In this document: positions 36,671-45,243 of the stretch, piece by piece
Position numbering within the stretch: the first letter of the stretch is position 1
How the letters are laid out: every line of letters starts with the position of its first letter
Assembly (NCBI RefSeq): GCF_002139875.1
Contig: NZ_CP018793.1
Span: 310,001-374,000 of the forward strand
Direction: 5' to 3'
Length of the DNA stretch: 64,000 nt
Source: Campylobacter vicugnae
Lineage (GTDB): Bacteria; Campylobacterota; Campylobacteria; Campylobacterales; Campylobacteraceae
Translations under genes and position numbers: made by a program
The notes under the pieces: model-generated
What the model was told of the DNA's origin: nothing
Seen by the model: only the letters and a program-made list of their open reading frames with translations
The model's database searches: none

Positions 36671-38326
36671 TTATAAGCTTAGTCCAAATACTGTAGTTGT
36701 AAGGAATATAACTGTTAGTGTAATTAAGAATATTCCTATTATATTTAGCCATAGACCAGCTTTGATCATATTGCTTATTTTGACATAACCAGAGCCGTAA
36801 GCAATAGCATTTGGTGGAGTAGCTACTGGTAGCATAAATGCACAAGTAGCAGCAAGTGCAACTGGAATTGTAAATAGCATTACGCTTTCACCCTCATACC
36901 CTAGACCAATTGCCACACCAGCAATTACTGGCAAGAATGCAGCAGCTGTAGCTGTATTTGATGTGATCTCTGTTAAGAATATAACAAGAGCTGTAACAAC
37001 TAATATAATTAATATAATCGGCATAAATCCAAGAGCTGATACCTGATGTCCTATCCATAGGCTAAGACCAGTTTTGCTAAATTGAGCTGAAAGTGCTAGA
37101 CCGCCACCAAATAGGATTAGAATATCCCATGGAAGTTTTTTAGCAGTATCCCAATCAATTAATCTTTCCCCATTTGAATTTGCAGGGATAATAAATAGCA
37201 ATACAGCAACACTCATTGCTATAACTGAATCTAGGCTTGATACTTTAATACCATAGTGTTTAAATATAAATCCAAGGAATATCCAGCAAAGTGCTGCAAG
37301 TACAAATACTATACCAACTAACCACTCAGCTCTACTCATTGAACCTAGTTTTTTGTATTCTGCTTGAATAACTTCTTTGCCGCCTGGTATCTCATCAATT
37401 TCAGGTTTAAATAATACATAAACCAAAAGTGCCCAACAAGCAGCTAGCATAATTACAGCTAGTGGAACACCCATCAGCATCCACTCACCAAATCCGATCT
37501 CAATACCAAATTCATTTTTCATATGAGCTACTAAAAGTGCATTTGGTGGCGTACCAATAATCGTTCCAAGTGAGCCAATCGAAGCAGCATACGCAATACC
37601 AAGCATTAAAGCAATACCAAAATTTGAAGTATAATCTTTAGTTCTAGCTTTGATCTCATTTACTACATCTTTGCCTTTATGAATTACAGCACTTGCGATT
37701 CCGCCTTGAGTGCCTTTGCGACTTACTTCATCAAGATGTCTTAAATCACCTTCTATTGTGCCATCATCTTTGCCAGTTAATTTACTTACTAGATGAAGTA
37801 CAGAAAGACCAACTGGAAGCATCATAACAGCAGTTGCAGTATTGCTAACCCACATTGACATAAAGCCAGTAGCTATCATAAATCCAGCCACAAGGCGTTT
37901 AGGGCTAGTACCTACTAAAAGTACAATGCCAAGAGCAATACGAGTATGAAGATTCCATTTTTGCATAGCAAGAGCTAGAACGAAACCACCCATAAATAGA
38001 TAGATAGTATCACTAGCATATGGAGCAGCAGCATTTTTAAATGTATCAACACCAAGAATTGGGAATAAAACCATTGGAAGAAGAGCTGTAGCAGGAAGTG
38101 CAATCGCCTCAGTCATCCACCATATACCCATAAGAACTGCGATTGCAGCTACTACTGGAAGTGCATCTATATTTAGAGTTTTGCCATTTGCAGCTGCTGT
38201 AGCGATCTCGCCAGCATCGCTAGGCATAATGTAGTAAACAAGCATAGCTGCTAAAACACCGCCAATAAGGCCGATGATTTGTACAGCATTTGTCTGCTTG
38301 TCAACAGGAATGTTCGGATTAGACAT
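36671..38326 (-). CDS. SLC13/DASS-family anion:Na+ symporter
   Basis: A 551-residue membrane protein with about 12-14 helices. The two family hallmarks are both present: SNTATAVMMLPVGL near 160 and TSNTATAAAFLPVIAG near 450, which hold the Na+ and carboxylate sites. GIWWMTEAIALPATALLPM near 68 is a third family segment. Members import succinate, fumarate, malate or citrate; the exact substrate is not readable. It is transcribed on its own, divergently from the iron transporter. RBS AAAGG. Confidence 0.9.
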   Translation of the reverse strand: MSNPNIPVDKQTNAVQIIGLIGGVLAAMLVYYIMPSDAGEIATAAANGKTLNIDALPVVAAIAVLMGIWWMTEAIALPATALLPMVLFPILGVDTFKNAAAPYASDTIYLFMGGFVLALAMQKWNLHTRIALGIVLLVGTSPKRLVAGFMIATGFMSMWVSNTATAVMMLPVGLSVLHLVSKLTGKDDGTIEGDLRHLDEVSRKGTQGGIASAVIHKGKDVVNEIKARTKDYTSNFGIALMLGIAYAASIGSLGTIIGTPPNALLVAHMKNEFGIEIGFGEWMLMGVPLAVIMLAACWALLVYVLFKPEIDEIPGGKEVIQAEYKKLGSMSRAEWLVGIVFVLAALCWIFLGFIFKHYGIKVSSLDSVIAMSVAVLLFIIPANSNGERLIDWDTAKKLPWDILILFGGGLALSAQFSKTGLSLWIGHQVSALGFMPIILIILVVTALVIFLTEITSNTATAAAFLPVIAGVAIGLGYEGESVMLFTIPVALAATCAFMLPVATPPNAIAYGSGYVKISNMIKAGLWLNIIGIFLITLTVIFLTTTVFGLSL

Positions 38327-38361
38327 CTGTTAACCTTTATTATGAAATTGTTTAAAATTGA

Positions 38362-38367
38362 ATTATA
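38362..38367 (-). promoter_or_regulatory. -10 promoter element of the DASS transporter gene
   Basis: TGATATAAT on the minus strand lies about 36 bases upstream of the transporter ATG, with the AAAGG ribosome site between. Confidence 0.55.
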
Positions 38368-38530
38368 TCAATAATATTTGGAATTTGGCAAAATTTGATT
38401 TAAATTTATACAATTTTTTATAAATATGTGTAAAAATGTAACATATTATTATAATTTTGCTTTAAATTTCAACTATAAGCTTTATATAAATTTTAAAATC
38501 TAGTAAAAATAAATTTGATTAATTAGAAAT

Positions 38531-38545
38531 TAATAACTATTATCA
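38531..38545 (+). promoter_or_regulatory. Putative Fur box of the ferric ABC transporter operon
   Basis: TAATAAC-T-ATTATCA matches 12 of 14 arm positions of the 7-1-7 Fur consensus, with a perfect right arm, 62 bases ahead of the binding-protein start. The function of the downstream genes makes iron-Fur control likely. Confidence 0.55.
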
Positions 38546-38607
38546 TTTACAGAATATTTACTTCTTATAGCTAATATTTCGCCATCAAAATTAAATTTTA
38601 GGAGAAA

Positions 38608-39615
38608 ATGATGAGAAAGATTATCGTTGCTGCACTACTTGGTGCTACGACTTTGGTATCAGCTGAACTCAATATATATTCAGCTAGACACTATGATGCT
38701 GACTTTGAGATATATAAAAAATTTGAGGCTCAAACTGGCATTAAGATAAATCACACAACTGCAAGGGCGCCTGAGCTAATTAAAAGATTGCAATTAGAAG
38801 GTAAGAATTCTCCAGCAGATATATTTATAACTGCTGATGTTTCAAATTTGACTGAGGCTAAAAATGCAAATGTATTAGCTCCAGTAGATTCTAAATTTCT
38901 AAAAGATACAATAGCTCCAAATTTAAGAGATAAAGATGATATGTGGTTTGCTATTACTAAAAGAGCAAGAATTATCGCATATGATAAAAATGCTAAAATC
39001 GATCCAAATTTGGTAAAAAATTATGAAGATTTAGCAAAACCTGAACTAAAAGGTAAAATCTTAGTAAGAAGCGCTACGGCTGCATACTCTAAAACATTAC
39101 TTGCTTCAATTATTGCAAATGATGGCAAAGAAGAGGCTAAAAAATGGGCTAAAGGAGTATTGGATAATTTAGCAATGCCTCCAAAAGGTGGCGATAGAGA
39201 CCAAGCTAGACAGATGGTATCTGGTGTAGCTCCATATGCTGTTATGAATACTTATTATATAGGACTTCTAAGAACATCTAAAAATCCAAAAGATGTAGAA
39301 GTAGGTAACTCAATTGGTATAATATTCCCAAATCAAGATGGCCGTGGTGCGCATATTAATGTAAGCGGAATTGCTATGACAGCATCAAGCAAAAACCAAG
39401 AAGCAGCTAAGAAATTTATGGAGTTTATGCTAAGCAAAGAGGTTCAATCAATGCTAACAAATATCAACTATGAGTATCCAGCAAGAAGTGATGTAGAACC
39501 TTCAGATGTAGTTAAATCATTTGGTAAATTTAAAGAAGATAGCATAGAAGTATCAAAAATCGCAGATAATGTAAAAGATGCAGTGCTTATCTATGATGAA
39601 GTAGGATTTAGATGA
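38608..39615 (+). CDS. cfbpA: Ferric iron ABC transporter, periplasmic binding protein
   Basis: A 335-residue protein with a Sec signal peptide (RKIIVAALLGATTLVSA). The mature protein begins ELNIYSARHYDADFEIYKKF, the typical FbpA/AfuA start with a His/Tyr pair, and the paired tyrosines in VMNTYYIGLL near 206 are the expected Fe(III) ligands. It feeds the permease and ATPase that follow. The ribosome site is AGGAGA; a second ATG directly follows the first. Its last 130 bases are copied exactly in the tandem duplication described separately, and a terminator-like hairpin begins 11 bases after its stop. Confidence 0.9.
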   Translation: MMRKIIVAALLGATTLVSAELNIYSARHYDADFEIYKKFEAQTGIKINHTTARAPELIKRLQLEGKNSPADIFITADVSNLTEAKNANVLAPVDSKFLKDTIAPNLRDKDDMWFAITKRARIIAYDKNAKIDPNLVKNYEDLAKPELKGKILVRSATAAYSKTLLASIIANDGKEEAKKWAKGVLDNLAMPPKGGDRDQARQMVSGVAPYAVMNTYYIGLLRTSKNPKDVEVGNSIGIIFPNQDGRGAHINVSGIAMTASSKNQEAAKKFMEFMLSKEVQSMLTNINYEYPARSDVEPSDVVKSFGKFKEDSIEVSKIADNVKDAVLIYDEVGFR

Positions 39616-39686
39616 GAGATAAAACAAAAGCTATAAAGACCCTTGGGCTTTTTATAGCTTTTTTAGTTGTTGTTCCTGTTAAGTGA
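39612..39686 (+). pseudogene. Truncated permease start (24 codons) in the first duplication copy
   Basis: The ATG that overlaps the cfbpA stop (ATGA) opens a frame identical to the first 23 residues of the permease, then meets Lys and TGA where the second copy begins. It has the same AGGA ribosome site as the intact gene and should be translated into a 24-residue membrane-helix peptide. Confidence 0.8.
39626..39664 (+). terminator. Terminator-like hairpin inside the permease start, first copy
   Basis: AAAAGCTATAAA and TTTATAGCTTTT are an exact 12-base inverted repeat around a 13-base loop that can itself pair CCC with GGG. The stem ends in a run of six T. The structure lies in codons 5-18 of the truncated permease frame, just past the cfbpA stop, and would lower transcription into the permease gene. 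Confidence 0.65.
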
Positions 39687-39810
39687 TGTAGAACCTTCAG
39701 ATGTAGTTAAATCATTTGGTAAATTTAAAGAAGATAGCATAGAAGTATCAAAAATCGCAGATAATGTAAAAGATGCAGTGCTTATCTATGATGAAGTAGG
39801 ATTTAGATGA
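39681..39810 (+). pseudogene. Remnant of the cfbpA 3' end
   Basis: The second duplication copy repeats the last 43 codons and stop of the binding-protein gene with no start codon or ribosome site ahead. It cannot make a functional binding protein. Its only evident role is to carry the ribosome site of the intact permease. Confidence 0.85.
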
Positions 39811-41423
39811 GAGATAAAACAAAAGCTATAAAGACCCTTGGGCTTTTTATAGCTTTTTTAGTTGTTGTTCCTGTTATTAGTATTTTTATTGAATTTGGCT
39901 CATATCTATTTGAGGCTTTTGCTAGTAGTGATGAGTCAAGACTAGCTCAAATTAGTGGAAATTTAAGCCACTTTTTTGAGTTTTTATTTTTTAGATTTGT
40001 TAAAGATACATTTATAGTGGCCTTTTTTGTGCTAATAATTTGTTATATTTTGGGCGTTTCTACGGCTTATTTGATTAGTAATTATAATTTTTATCTCTCT
40101 AGAATTTTAGAAAATTTACTAATTTTACCACTTGCTATTCCAGCTTATATTTTGGCTTTTGTTTATGTTGGAATTATGGATTATGGGGCTGAGTTTGAAA
40201 GTATATTTGGTTTTAGAATCGATATTTTTAATATTTATGGCGTTATTTTTGTGCTTAGTATATCTTTATATCCATATGTATATTTATTTGCAAAGTCAGC
40301 TTTTAAGAGCGAATCAATGGCTATTTATGAAGTGGGAAAAATACATGGATATAGCGAATTTAAGATATTTTATAAAGTTAGCATTAAGATAGCTATGCCA
40401 AGCATTATAGCTGGGCTTATGCTTGTACTTATGGAGGTTTTAAGCGATTATGGAGCTAGTGCATATCTTGGGGTAGATACATTTAGTGCAGGGATTTTTA
40501 AAACTTGGTATGATCTTGGAGATCCATACTCATCAAGTGCGCTTTCAGCAATTTTAATGCTTTGTGTTTTTGCTCTTATGTATGTAGAGTATAAAGAGCG
40601 TCAAAAGAGTAAATTTAGCTTTAATCAAGATATTAGTGAGTTTATTCAAAAAAGAGATCTTAGCAAATTTAAATCCATAATAGCAACTCTATATTGTTTT
40701 ATAATATTATTTATAGGATTTATATTGCCATTTATATGGCTTGGATATTGGGGGCTTAAAGATTATAAGCTTTTTGAAATTGATTTTTATATTTTGAGTT
40801 TAAATTCGCTTATTTTAGCTGGAGTTACTGGGCTTGTTACTACTATTTTGGCATTTATTTTGTGTTTTGTAGCAAGAGTAAGCAAAGGTGGAAAATTTGG
40901 CTTTTGGATACTTAAGGCTAGTTCAGTAGGATATGCTATTCCAGGGGCTGCTATTGGCGTAAGTCTTATGATAGCAGCTGCATTTATAGGTGAGATTTTT
41001 AATGTAGCAATTTTAGGAATATCATTTAGCGTTTTAATTTTTGCCTATGTAGTTAGATTTTTAGCTACTGCTATATACTCTATTGATGGTGGTTTTGCTA
41101 AAATTCATACATCTATTGATGAGGCTGGATATATGCTACGCCCAAGCTATTTTATATTAATGATAAAGCTATATATGCCGCTATTAAAGCAGTTTTTCTT
41201 GCTCTCGTTTTTAGTTGTATTTATAGATACTATTAAGGAATTACCACTTACTCGTATGTTATCGCCATTTAGTTTTGAGACATTGAGTGTTAAGGCGTTT
41301 TGGTACGCTACTGATGAGAGAATTTATGATAGTGCATTACCATCTTTAATGATAGTGGTATTATCGTTATTTGTATTGATTTTTACCCATATATTTATAA
41401 AGGCAAAACGTGCTAGAAATTAG
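39807..41423 (+). CDS. cfbpB: Ferric iron ABC transporter permease
   Basis: A 538-residue fused permease with two binding-protein-dependent transport domains and about 12 helices. The EAA-type cytoplasmic loops are seen in EVGKIHGYSEFKIFYKVSI near 175-195 and in EAGYMLRPSYFILMIKLYM near 435-455. This architecture is that of FbpB/SfuB. The ATG at 39807 has AGGA eight bases upstream. An in-frame stop in the duplicated region prevents any longer form. It overlaps the ATPase gene by 14 bases. Confidence 0.92.
   Translation: MRDKTKAIKTLGLFIAFLVVVPVISIFIEFGSYLFEAFASSDESRLAQISGNLSHFFEFLFFRFVKDTFIVAFFVLIICYILGVSTAYLISNYNFYLSRILENLLILPLAIPAYILAFVYVGIMDYGAEFESIFGFRIDIFNIYGVIFVLSISLYPYVYLFAKSAFKSESMAIYEVGKIHGYSEFKIFYKVSIKIAMPSIIAGLMLVLMEVLSDYGASAYLGVDTFSAGIFKTWYDLGDPYSSSALSAILMLCVFALMYVEYKERQKSKFSFNQDISEFIQKRDLSKFKSIIATLYCFIILFIGFILPFIWLGYWGLKDYKLFEIDFYILSLNSLILAGVTGLVTTILAFILCFVARVSKGGKFGFWILKASSVGYAIPGAAIGVSLMIAAAFIGEIFNVAILGISFSVLIFAYVVRFLATAIYSIDGGFAKIHTSIDEAGYMLRPSYFILMIKLYMPLLKQFFLLSFLVVFIDTIKELPLTRMLSPFSFETLSVKAFWYATDERIYDSALPSLMIVVLSLFVLIFTHIFIKAKRARN
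39821..39859 (+). terminator. Terminator-like hairpin inside the permease start, second copy
   Basis: This is the identical second copy of the hairpin, with a 12-base inverted repeat and a six-T run, here within codons 5-18 of the intact permease. Transcripts from cfbpA must pass both copies to reach cfbpB and cfbpC. Confidence 0.65.
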
Positions 41424-42318
41424 AAATTTGCATAAAAAATTTGGTCAAAATGAGGTTTTAAAAGGGATTGATTTAAGTCTTAAAAGTAATGAAATTTTAT
41501 CTATTTTAGGTAGTAGTGGAAGTGGAAAAAGTACGCTTTTAAGATGTATTGCTAAATTAGAAAATAGTCAATACGATGAGTTAAGATGTGGATCAAATGT
41601 TGGATTTATGTTTCAAAATTATGCCCTTTTTCCTCATCTTAGCGTATATGATAATATCTCTTTTGCTCTAAATAAACTAAGCAAAAAAGAAGCAGATGAT
41701 AAAATAAATGAGCTTTTGGCTAAATTTAGTATACAAGGACTAAAGGATAAAAAGCCAGATCAAATCTCAGGAGGACAAGCTCAAAGAGTTGCATTTGCTA
41801 GGGCAATTGCTGCTGGTGCTAAATTACTACTTTTAGATGAACCATTTTCAAATTTAGATCAAGGGTTAAAGCAAGCATTAAGAGTAGAATTAAAAGAGAT
41901 GATTCAAAAAGAGGGTTTATCTGCTATTGTTGTTACTCATGATATTGACGATGCTTATTATTTAAGTGATAAAATAGCCTTAATTGATGGTGGTAAAATT
42001 TTAGATATCGGTACTCCAAATAAGCTTTTTTATAGTGTAAAAGATGAAAAAAGCGCTCAAATGCTAGGTGGATTGAATTATATACATAGTGATTTAACAT
42101 CTCAAGATAAGTTTTTTGATTGGATTAAGTCTCGCAATAATATATTTGCTTATTCAGAAATTTATATGGGCGGAGAGTTTGAGGCAAATGTAATAAGCAA
42201 GAGTTTTATCGGACTATTTTATAAGATTGAATTAGAGTATAAAGGTATTAGATTTTACACGCTTTGGCCATCTTGTTTAGAAATTTCAAATAGTGTTAAA
42301 TTTGGATTTTATAATTAG
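41410..42318 (+). CDS. cfbpC: Ferric iron ABC transporter ATPase
   Basis: A 302-residue ABC ATPase. Walker A GSSGSGKST is near 35-43, the Q-loop FMFQNYALFPHLSVYDNISFA-type segment near 73, signature ISGGQAQRVAFARAIA near 118-133, Walker B LLLDEPFSNLD and H-loop VVTHD. A C-terminal regulatory region of about 90 residues follows. The start is GTG within the end of the permease gene. It energises ferric iron import and ends the operon. Confidence 0.93.
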   Translation: MLEIRNLHKKFGQNEVLKGIDLSLKSNEILSILGSSGSGKSTLLRCIAKLENSQYDELRCGSNVGFMFQNYALFPHLSVYDNISFALNKLSKKEADDKINELLAKFSIQGLKDKKPDQISGGQAQRVAFARAIAAGAKLLLLDEPFSNLDQGLKQALRVELKEMIQKEGLSAIVVTHDIDDAYYLSDKIALIDGGKILDIGTPNKLFYSVKDEKSAQMLGGLNYIHSDLTSQDKFFDWIKSRNNIFAYSEIYMGGEFEANVISKSFIGLFYKIELEYKGIRFYTLWPSCLEISNSVKFGFYN

Positions 42319-42345
42319 ATAAATATCTTATTATTAAATTTTAGA

Positions 42346-42351
42346 TATAAT
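42346..42351 (+). promoter_or_regulatory. -10 promoter element of uvrA
   Basis: TAGATATAAT lies 30 bases ahead of the uvrA ATG, in the 63-base gap after the ABC transporter operon. Confidence 0.6.
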
Positions 42352-42381
42352 CCAAGGTTTTATTTAAAATATGGATTAAAG

Positions 42382-45201
42382 ATGAATGAAATGATTAAGA
42401 TTAGAGGTGCTAAAGAGCATAATCTAAAAAATATTAACCTAGATATTCCAAAAAACAGATTAGTGGTATTTACTGGTCTTAGTGGAAGCGGTAAGAGTAC
42501 GCTTGCATTTGATACTTTATATGCTGATGGTCAAAGACGATATATAGAATCTCTCTCAAGCTATGCTAGACAATTTCTTGATAGAGTTGGCAAGCCAGAT
42601 GTCGATCATATTGAAGGATTAACCCCAGCTATAGCAATTGATCAAAAAAGCACTAGTAAAAACCCTCGCTCTACAGTTGGAACGATTACTGAAATTTATG
42701 ATTATCTAAGACTTTTATATGCTAGAATAGGTATTCAGCACTGCCCCAAATGCGATCAAGTAGTATCTCAAATGAGTGCAAGTGATATTATAGATCAAAT
42801 TCTTAAACTCCCAAATGGCGCTAAAATCACAATTCTTTCACCTATTGTAAGAGAGAAAAAGGGTAGTTTTGCTGATACATTAGAGAGTCTTGCAAATAAG
42901 GGCTTTATAAGAGCGATGATAGATGGTGTGATGGTGCGATTAGATGAAGAGATAGAACTATCAAAGACTAAAAAGCATACTATAAAAGCTGTTATAGATA
43001 GAGTTGTAGTAAATGAAGAAAATAGTGCAAGAATTGCAGATGATGTTCAAAAAGGGCTTTATGAAAGTTTTGGTGAGTTAGAAATTGAAATTTTAAATGC
43101 TGATGAAATAGGGCTAGAGAGTTCTCATATTCACTTTAGCGAACACAATGCTTGTTTTAATTGCAAAATTAGCTTTAATACACTTGAGCCGCTTAGTTTT
43201 AGTTTTAACTCGCCTAAGGGGGCATGTCCTAGCTGTGATGGGCTTGGAATTCGTTTTAGTTTAGATTTAAATAAGATAATAGATGATAGTTTAAGTATTG
43301 AAGATGGTGCTGTTAAGGTAATGTATGGATTTAATAAAAGCTATTATTATAAATTCATAATGGCATTTTGCGAACAAAATGATATTAGTGTTAAAACACC
43401 ATATTGCCAACTCGATGAAGATGCTAAAAGGTTAATACTATATGGCAATGCAAAAAGTATTGATTTTTTATGGAAACGCCATAGAATTAAAAAGCACTTT
43501 GAAGGAGTGCTAAAAGTTGCATATGAGATATTAAAAGATGATAAAGATTTTAGCGAGTATATGACTGAAAAAGTCTGTGAAAGCTGTAAAGGCAATAGGC
43601 TATGTAGCGATAGTTTGGCTGTTAAAGTAGCGTCTAAATCAATAGGCGATATTATTAACATGAGCATAGAAAACGCTACTAAATTTTTTAGTAATAATGA
43701 TAGATTTGCTCACCTAAATCCTCAACAAACTCTAATAGCTACTCCAATTTTAAAAGAGATAAATGAAAGGCTATTTTTCTTATATGATGTAGGGCTTGGA
43801 TATATTAGTCTTGGTAGAGATGCGCGTACTATTAGTGGTGGCGAGGCGCAGCGTATTAGAATCGCTAGTCAGATAGGAAGCGGGCTAAGTGGGGTTATGT
43901 ATGTATTAGATGAGCCTAGCATTGGATTGCATGAAAGAGATACTCTAAAGCTGATTAAAACCTTGCGAAATTTGCAAGAAAAAGGCAATACAGTAATTGT
44001 AGTAGAACATGATAAAAAGACTGTTGAAGCTGCTGATTATATAGTAGATATTGGCCCTGGAGCTGGAGTTTATGGTGGTAATGTAGTTTTTAATGGTACA
44101 TATAAAGAGTTATTAGCAAGTCAAACTCAAACAGCAAAATATTTAAATGGTCAAAAAGATATTAATTACTATCAAGGCAGAAAACAAAAACAGTGGCTAA
44201 GCTTAAGTGGAGTAACTATAAACAATATATCAAATTTAAGCGTTAAATTTCCACTTAGTAATCTTGTAGGTGTAACTGGAGTAAGTGGTAGTGGCAAGAG
44301 TTCATTAGTGCTTAAAGCTCTTTTGCCAGCCGCTGAGATAGAGCTAAATCGTGCTAAAAAATTTCAAGCTTTAAAGGGTGCTAAAATAGAAGGCTTAGAT
44401 CAGCTAGATAAGGTTATCTATTTAGACCAAAGTCCAATAGGCAGAACCCCACGCTCTAATCCGGCTACATATACAGGCGTGATGGATGAGATAAGGGCGT
44501 TATTTGCAGCGACTAAAGAGGCTCAGATTAGAGGGTATAAAATCGGACGCTTTAGCTTTAATGTCAAAGGCGGTAGATGTGAAAAATGTAGCGGTGAGGG
44601 CGAGATAAAGGTTGAGATGCACTTTTTACCTGATATTAATGTAATATGCGATGTATGTAAAGGCACTCGCTATAATGCTCAAACTTTAGAGATAAGATAT
44701 AAAGGCAAAAACATATCTGAAGTATTGGCTATGAGCGCTGATGAAGCGTTAGAGTTTTTTGCTAAAGTTCCTAAAATTCATTCTAAGCTTAGCACTATTT
44801 GCTCAGTCGGTCTTGGCTATCTTACTTTGGGTCAGCCAGCTACTACTTTAAGCGGTGGTGAAGCCCAACGGATTAAATTAGCCAAAGAACTTAGCCGCAC
44901 TGATACTGGCTCTACTCTTTATATCTTAGATGAGCCTACAACTGGATTGCATTTTGCTGATGTTGATAGACTTACTGGAGTTTTACATCATTTGGTTGAA
45001 TTGGGAAATTCAGTTATAGTAATAGAGCATAATTTAGATGTGATTAAAAATTGTGATTATATTATAGATATGGGGCCTGAAGGTGGAGCAGGAGGTGGCA
45101 AGGTAATTGCTAAGGGTAGTCCAATAGAACTAGCTAAAGGATATGAAAAAAGTGGCTCACATACGGGTAAATTTTTAGCTTTAGAGCTTGGAATTAAGTA
45201 A
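42382..45201 (+). CDS. uvrA: Excinuclease ABC subunit A
   Basis: A 939-residue tandem ABC ATPase for nucleotide excision repair. The first Walker A is GLSGSGKSTLAFDT near 32-45 and the second GVSGSGKSSLVLKAL near 633; signatures are ISGGEAQRIRIASQ and LSGGEAQRIKLAKEL. Zn-binding pairs are visible at CPKCDQVV/CFNC...CPSC/CESCKGN and CEKCSGEGE...CDVCKGT. Length is normal. It scans DNA for damage with UvrB. A hairpin terminator follows 14 bases after its stop. Confidence 0.98.
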   Translation: MNEMIKIRGAKEHNLKNINLDIPKNRLVVFTGLSGSGKSTLAFDTLYADGQRRYIESLSSYARQFLDRVGKPDVDHIEGLTPAIAIDQKSTSKNPRSTVGTITEIYDYLRLLYARIGIQHCPKCDQVVSQMSASDIIDQILKLPNGAKITILSPIVREKKGSFADTLESLANKGFIRAMIDGVMVRLDEEIELSKTKKHTIKAVIDRVVVNEENSARIADDVQKGLYESFGELEIEILNADEIGLESSHIHFSEHNACFNCKISFNTLEPLSFSFNSPKGACPSCDGLGIRFSLDLNKIIDDSLSIEDGAVKVMYGFNKSYYYKFIMAFCEQNDISVKTPYCQLDEDAKRLILYGNAKSIDFLWKRHRIKKHFEGVLKVAYEILKDDKDFSEYMTEKVCESCKGNRLCSDSLAVKVASKSIGDIINMSIENATKFFSNNDRFAHLNPQQTLIATPILKEINERLFFLYDVGLGYISLGRDARTISGGEAQRIRIASQIGSGLSGVMYVLDEPSIGLHERDTLKLIKTLRNLQEKGNTVIVVEHDKKTVEAADYIVDIGPGAGVYGGNVVFNGTYKELLASQTQTAKYLNGQKDINYYQGRKQKQWLSLSGVTINNISNLSVKFPLSNLVGVTGVSGSGKSSLVLKALLPAAEIELNRAKKFQALKGAKIEGLDQLDKVIYLDQSPIGRTPRSNPATYTGVMDEIRALFAATKEAQIRGYKIGRFSFNVKGGRCEKCSGEGEIKVEMHFLPDINVICDVCKGTRYNAQTLEIRYKGKNISEVLAMSADEALEFFAKVPKIHSKLSTICSVGLGYLTLGQPATTLSGGEAQRIKLAKELSRTDTGSTLYILDEPTTGLHFADVDRLTGVLHHLVELGNSVIVIEHNLDVIKNCDYIIDMGPEGGAGGGKVIAKGSPIELAKGYEKSGSHTGKFLALELGIK

Positions 45202-45215
45202 TTTTATGGATATAG

Positions 45216-45243
45216 GAATTCGGCTAGGCCGAATTCTATTTTT
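45216..45243 (+). terminator. Terminator between the convergent uvrA and nusA genes
   Basis: GAATTCGGC, loop TAG, GCCGAATTC is a perfect nine-pair stem followed by TATTTTT on the plus strand. It ends at the nusA stop codon, so it may also help end nusA transcripts. Confidence 0.85.

Larger units (their letters stand above)
39486..39875 (+). repeat. Exact 195 bp tandem duplication across the cfbpA/cfbpB junction
   Basis: Bases 39486-39680 and 39681-39875 are identical at every position. Each copy has the last 43 codons of cfbpA, its stop, the overlapping permease start and the first 23 permease codons. The unit is 65 x 3 bases. The first copy leaves cfbpA intact and the second leaves the permease intact, so both full genes survive, separated by a dead remnant. 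Absence of any difference implies a recent event or an assembly error. Confidence 0.95.

Noticed and set aside
38608-39875. Frameshifted or broken ferric transporter genes
   Set aside because: Although the duplication creates fragments, an intact binding-protein gene and an intact permease gene both remain.
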